From positions 1 to 46,407 of the forward strand of contig PBHD01000006.1 in the NCBI GenBank assembly GCA_002719315.1: a stretch of 46,407 bases of DNA. Direction: 5' to 3'. A program made the position numbers and the translations under genes. A model generated the notes under the pieces. It saw only the letters and a list, made by a program, of their open reading frames with translations. It was not told the origin of the DNA and did no database searches. The stretch is from Flavobacteriaceae bacterium (GTDB lineage Bacteria; Bacteroidota; Bacteroidia; Flavobacteriales; Flavobacteriaceae). The first letter of the stretch is position 1; each line of letters begins with the position of its first letter. Shown here piece after piece: positions 43,976 to 46,407 of the stretch.

Positions 43976-44023
43976 GTGAAAATTTTAAAAAATACTTGGT
44001 GGTGGAATAAATCAACGAATTAG
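43976..44023 (+). CDS. trpL: trp leader peptide (15 aa, three consecutive Trp codons)
   Basis: GTG AAA ATT TTA AAA AAT ACT TGG TGG TGG AAT AAA TCA ACG AAT TAG = (M)KILKNTWWWNKSTN*, followed by hairpins and trpE. Confidence 0.85.
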   Translation: MKILKNTWWWNKSTN

Positions 44024-44052
44024 CTTCGTGAAGATCTGCTTTCAAAAAATTT

Positions 44053-44083
44053 AAGCTTGTCATCACGACAAGCTTTTTTTTTT
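44053..44083 (+). terminator. trp attenuator terminator
   Basis: AAGCTTGTC (44053-44061) - ATCAC - GACAAGCTT (44067-44075) followed by Ts to 44083, 8 nt before the trpE ATG. Confidence 0.92.
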
Positions 44084-44090
44084 AGAAAAA

Positions 44091-45494
44091 ATGGAAAAAT
44101 TTGTTTTAGATTCAAAACACAAAAAAATTTTATCAGATACATTTACCCCTGTAAGTGTATATCTTAAAATACGTGATGTTTACCCCAATAGCATCTTACT
44201 TGAAAGCAGTGATTATAATCATAATAATAAGGGGTTCTCATATATATGCTTTAACCCTATTGCCTATTTTAAAGTTGAACAAAATTTTATAACTAGAAAA
44301 TTTCCTGATAATAAAATTATTACTGAAAATATAAATGAAAAGACTAATATTCCAAACTGCATCGACTCATTCTCAAAACAGTTTAAAGTTAACAGCAATG
44401 GATTTAAATTTATAAACAGTGGCCTTTTTGGCTATATTTCACATGATGCAGTCCAATATTTTGAAAACATATCATTAGATAATAAAAAACAAGAGCTAAA
44501 CATACCAGACATATACTATGCTGTATACCAGAACATAATCGCAATAAGCTTGTTTAATCATGAAGCCCATATTTTTTCTCACAGTTTAAATAAGGAACAT
44601 AATCTTGGTGAAATTGAAGCTTTATTAGAAAACAAATCTACAAGTGTTTATAGTTTTAATAAATCAGGCGGCAAAACATCAAATCTTAATGATAATGATT
44701 TCATTGAATATGTAAAAAAAGCCAAAGCGCATTGTCATAGAGGAGATGTGTTTCAACTAGTTTTGTCAAGACGCTTTTCACAAGGGTTTAAAGGCGATGA
44801 GTTTAATGTTTACAGAAGTTTGCGTTCAATAAACCCTTCTCCTTATTTATTCTTTTTTGACTATGGAGATTATAAAATATTTGGCAGTTCACCAGAGGCT
44901 CAATTAATAATAAAAGATGGAAATGCAGAAATTCACCCTATTGCTGGTACTTTCCGAAGAACAGGAAATGATGAAAAAGACAGGGATTTGGCAATAAAAC
45001 TAAAAAAAGATCCAAAAGAAAATAGTGAACATGTAATGTTAATAGATTTAGCTCGAAATGATTTAAGTCGAAATGGGTCGAAGGTATCGGTAGAAAAAAA
45101 TAGAGAAATTCAACTATTTTCTCATGTAATTCATCTAGTCTCTAAAGTAAAATGTAAAATGAAAGCTAAAGCTAAAACTTTTCAAGTAGTGGCTGATACT
45201 TTTCCTGCTGGAACACTCAGCGGAGCACCAAAACACAAGGCTCTTCAACTAATTGATAAATATGAAAGTATAAAAAGAAATTTTTATGGAGGTGCCATTG
45301 GTTACATGGATTTTGAAGGGAATTTTAATCATGCTATCATAATAAGATCTTTTTTAAGTAAAAATCAAAAATTACATTATCAAGCTGGCGCAGGAATTGT
45401 TGCTGATTCAAATCCAGATAGTGAATTACAAGAAGTGTATAATAAATTAGGAGCTTTAGACAAAGCTCTAAAACTAGCAGAAGAATTATCATGA
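44091..45494 (+). CDS. trpE: Anthranilate synthase component I
   Basis: HPIAGTFRRTGNDEKDRDLA, HVMLIDLARNDLSR, FPAGTLSGAPKHKALQLIDKYE, GAIGYMDF. Confidence 0.95.
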   Translation: MEKFVLDSKHKKILSDTFTPVSVYLKIRDVYPNSILLESSDYNHNNKGFSYICFNPIAYFKVEQNFITRKFPDNKIITENINEKTNIPNCIDSFSKQFKVNSNGFKFINSGLFGYISHDAVQYFENISLDNKKQELNIPDIYYAVYQNIIAISLFNHEAHIFSHSLNKEHNLGEIEALLENKSTSVYSFNKSGGKTSNLNDNDFIEYVKKAKAHCHRGDVFQLVLSRRFSQGFKGDEFNVYRSLRSINPSPYLFFFDYGDYKIFGSSPEAQLIIKDGNAEIHPIAGTFRRTGNDEKDRDLAIKLKKDPKENSEHVMLIDLARNDLSRNGSKVSVEKNREIQLFSHVIHLVSKVKCKMKAKAKTFQVVADTFPAGTLSGAPKHKALQLIDKYESIKRNFYGGAIGYMDFEGNFNHAIIIRSFLSKNQKLHYQAGAGIVADSNPDSELQEVYNKLGALDKALKLAEELS

Positions 45495-46054
45495 AGGAGA
45501 TTTTTGTTATTGATAATTATGATTCATTCACATATAATTTAGTGCACTGCATTGAGGAATTAGGCTATAAAACCACAGTTAAAAGGAATGATAAATTTGA
45601 ACTCCATGAACTAGAGGGTTTTCAAAATATCCTACTCTCACCTGGGCCCGGTATTCCAGACGAATCAGGGTTATTAAAAAATGCTATTAAACATTATTCT
45701 TCTACAAAAAAAATATTAGGAATTTGCCTTGGTCAGCAGGCTATTGCTGAAGTTTTTGGAGGAAAACTGAGAAATTTAGATAAAGTGTATCATGGAGTGT
45801 CTACAAAAATCAATATTGTAAAAAAAGATTCTTTGTTTAAAGAACTCCCAAAAAGCTTTTTAGTAGGAAGATACCATTCATGGGTAGTTGAAACGCCTTT
45901 ACCTGATGAGCTAGAGGCCACTTCATTTGATGAAAAAGGCCAATTAATGTCACTAAGGCATAAGGTGTTTGATGTTAAAGCCCTACAGTACCATCCAGAA
46001 TCTATACTAACCCCGAATGGAAAAAAAATATTAAATAACTGGATTAATTCTTAA
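45491..46054 (+). CDS. trpG: Anthranilate synthase component II (glutamine amidotransferase)
   Basis: VIDNYDSFTYNLVH, LLSPGPGIPDESG, LGICLGQQAIAEVFGG, LQYHPESILTPNG. Confidence 0.95.
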   Translation: MKEIFVIDNYDSFTYNLVHCIEELGYKTTVKRNDKFELHELEGFQNILLSPGPGIPDESGLLKNAIKHYSSTKKILGICLGQQAIAEVFGGKLRNLDKVYHGVSTKINIVKKDSLFKELPKSFLVGRYHSWVVETPLPDELEATSFDEKGQLMSLRHKVFDVKALQYHPESILTPNGKKILNNWINS

Positions 46055-46407
46055 ATGATGAAAAAAATATTGACTAGGTTAATTCAATACCAACAACTTG
46101 GAAAAGAGGAAGCAAAACAAATAATTATTAAAATAGCTGATGGTGAATACAATGCAAGTCAAATAGCCTCTTTTTTAACTGTTTACATGATGAGAAATAT
46201 TAGTCTAAATGAGCTTGAAGGCTTTCGTGAAGCGCTGCAAGAATTATGTGTTAATGTTGATTTGAGTGAATTTAACACAATAGATCTATGTGGAACAGGT
46301 GGAGATGGAAAAAACACCTTTAATATTTCAACCCTTTCTTCTTTTGTAACTGCTGGAGCAGGAGTAAAAGTTACAAAACATGGGAATTATGGGGTTTCAT
46401 CTGGTTG
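46055..46407 (+). CDS. trpD: Anthranilate phosphoribosyltransferase (N-terminal part, runs off window)
   Basis: Translation MMKKILTRLIQYQQLGKEEAKQ...IDLCGTGGDGKNTFNISTLSSFVTAGAGVKVTKHGNYGVSSG. Confidence 0.95.
   Translation, partial: MMKKILTRLIQYQQLGKEEAKQIIIKIADGEYNASQIASFLTVYMMRNISLNELEGFREALQELCVNVDLSEFNTIDLCGTGGDGKNTFNISTLSSFVTAGAGVKVTKHGNYGVSSG

Overview
AT-rich Bacteroidota (marine Flavobacteriia-like) chromosomal window, assigned by gene content and by TTTG-N~19-TAnnTTTG promoters. Left flank: the minus-strand core block rpoC(5' end)-rpoB-rplL-rplJ-rplA-rplK-nusG-secE-tRNA-Trp-tuf. Right flank: a minus-strand tRNA array (Thr-Gly-Tyr-Thr), xerC/D-like recombinase and rpsU, then an AGCS symporter, PspC-like, rhodanese / MarR-YceI, and the trpEGD operon start. 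Between tuf and the tRNA array lies about 30 kb of mixed accessory or metabolic genes: aconitase, arginase, a class V aminotransferase, small secreted proteins, MFS, Gfo/Idh/MocA oxidoreductases, a formylglycine-enzyme-like protein, GH2, pirin, cold-shock protein, PIG-L, DUF1080, and a uronate operon (SDR, TRAP DctMQP, uxaC remnant, uxuA). Strongest observations: (1) a complete ribosome-mediated attenuator before trpE, with a 15-codon leader peptide containing Trp-Trp-Trp, mutually exclusive hairpins and a T-tract terminator, apparently translated from a leaderless transcript; (2) a uxaC gene reduced to its N- and C-terminal ends joined in frame; (3) a sulfatase remnant fused to foreign-looking sequence preceding a HAD gene; (4) a MarR-family ORF lacking any ATG/GTG/TTG start at its expected N-terminus, behind a tandem TTGTATAAACAA operator and back-to-back promoters. 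All family calls come from reading the translations; no database search was run.
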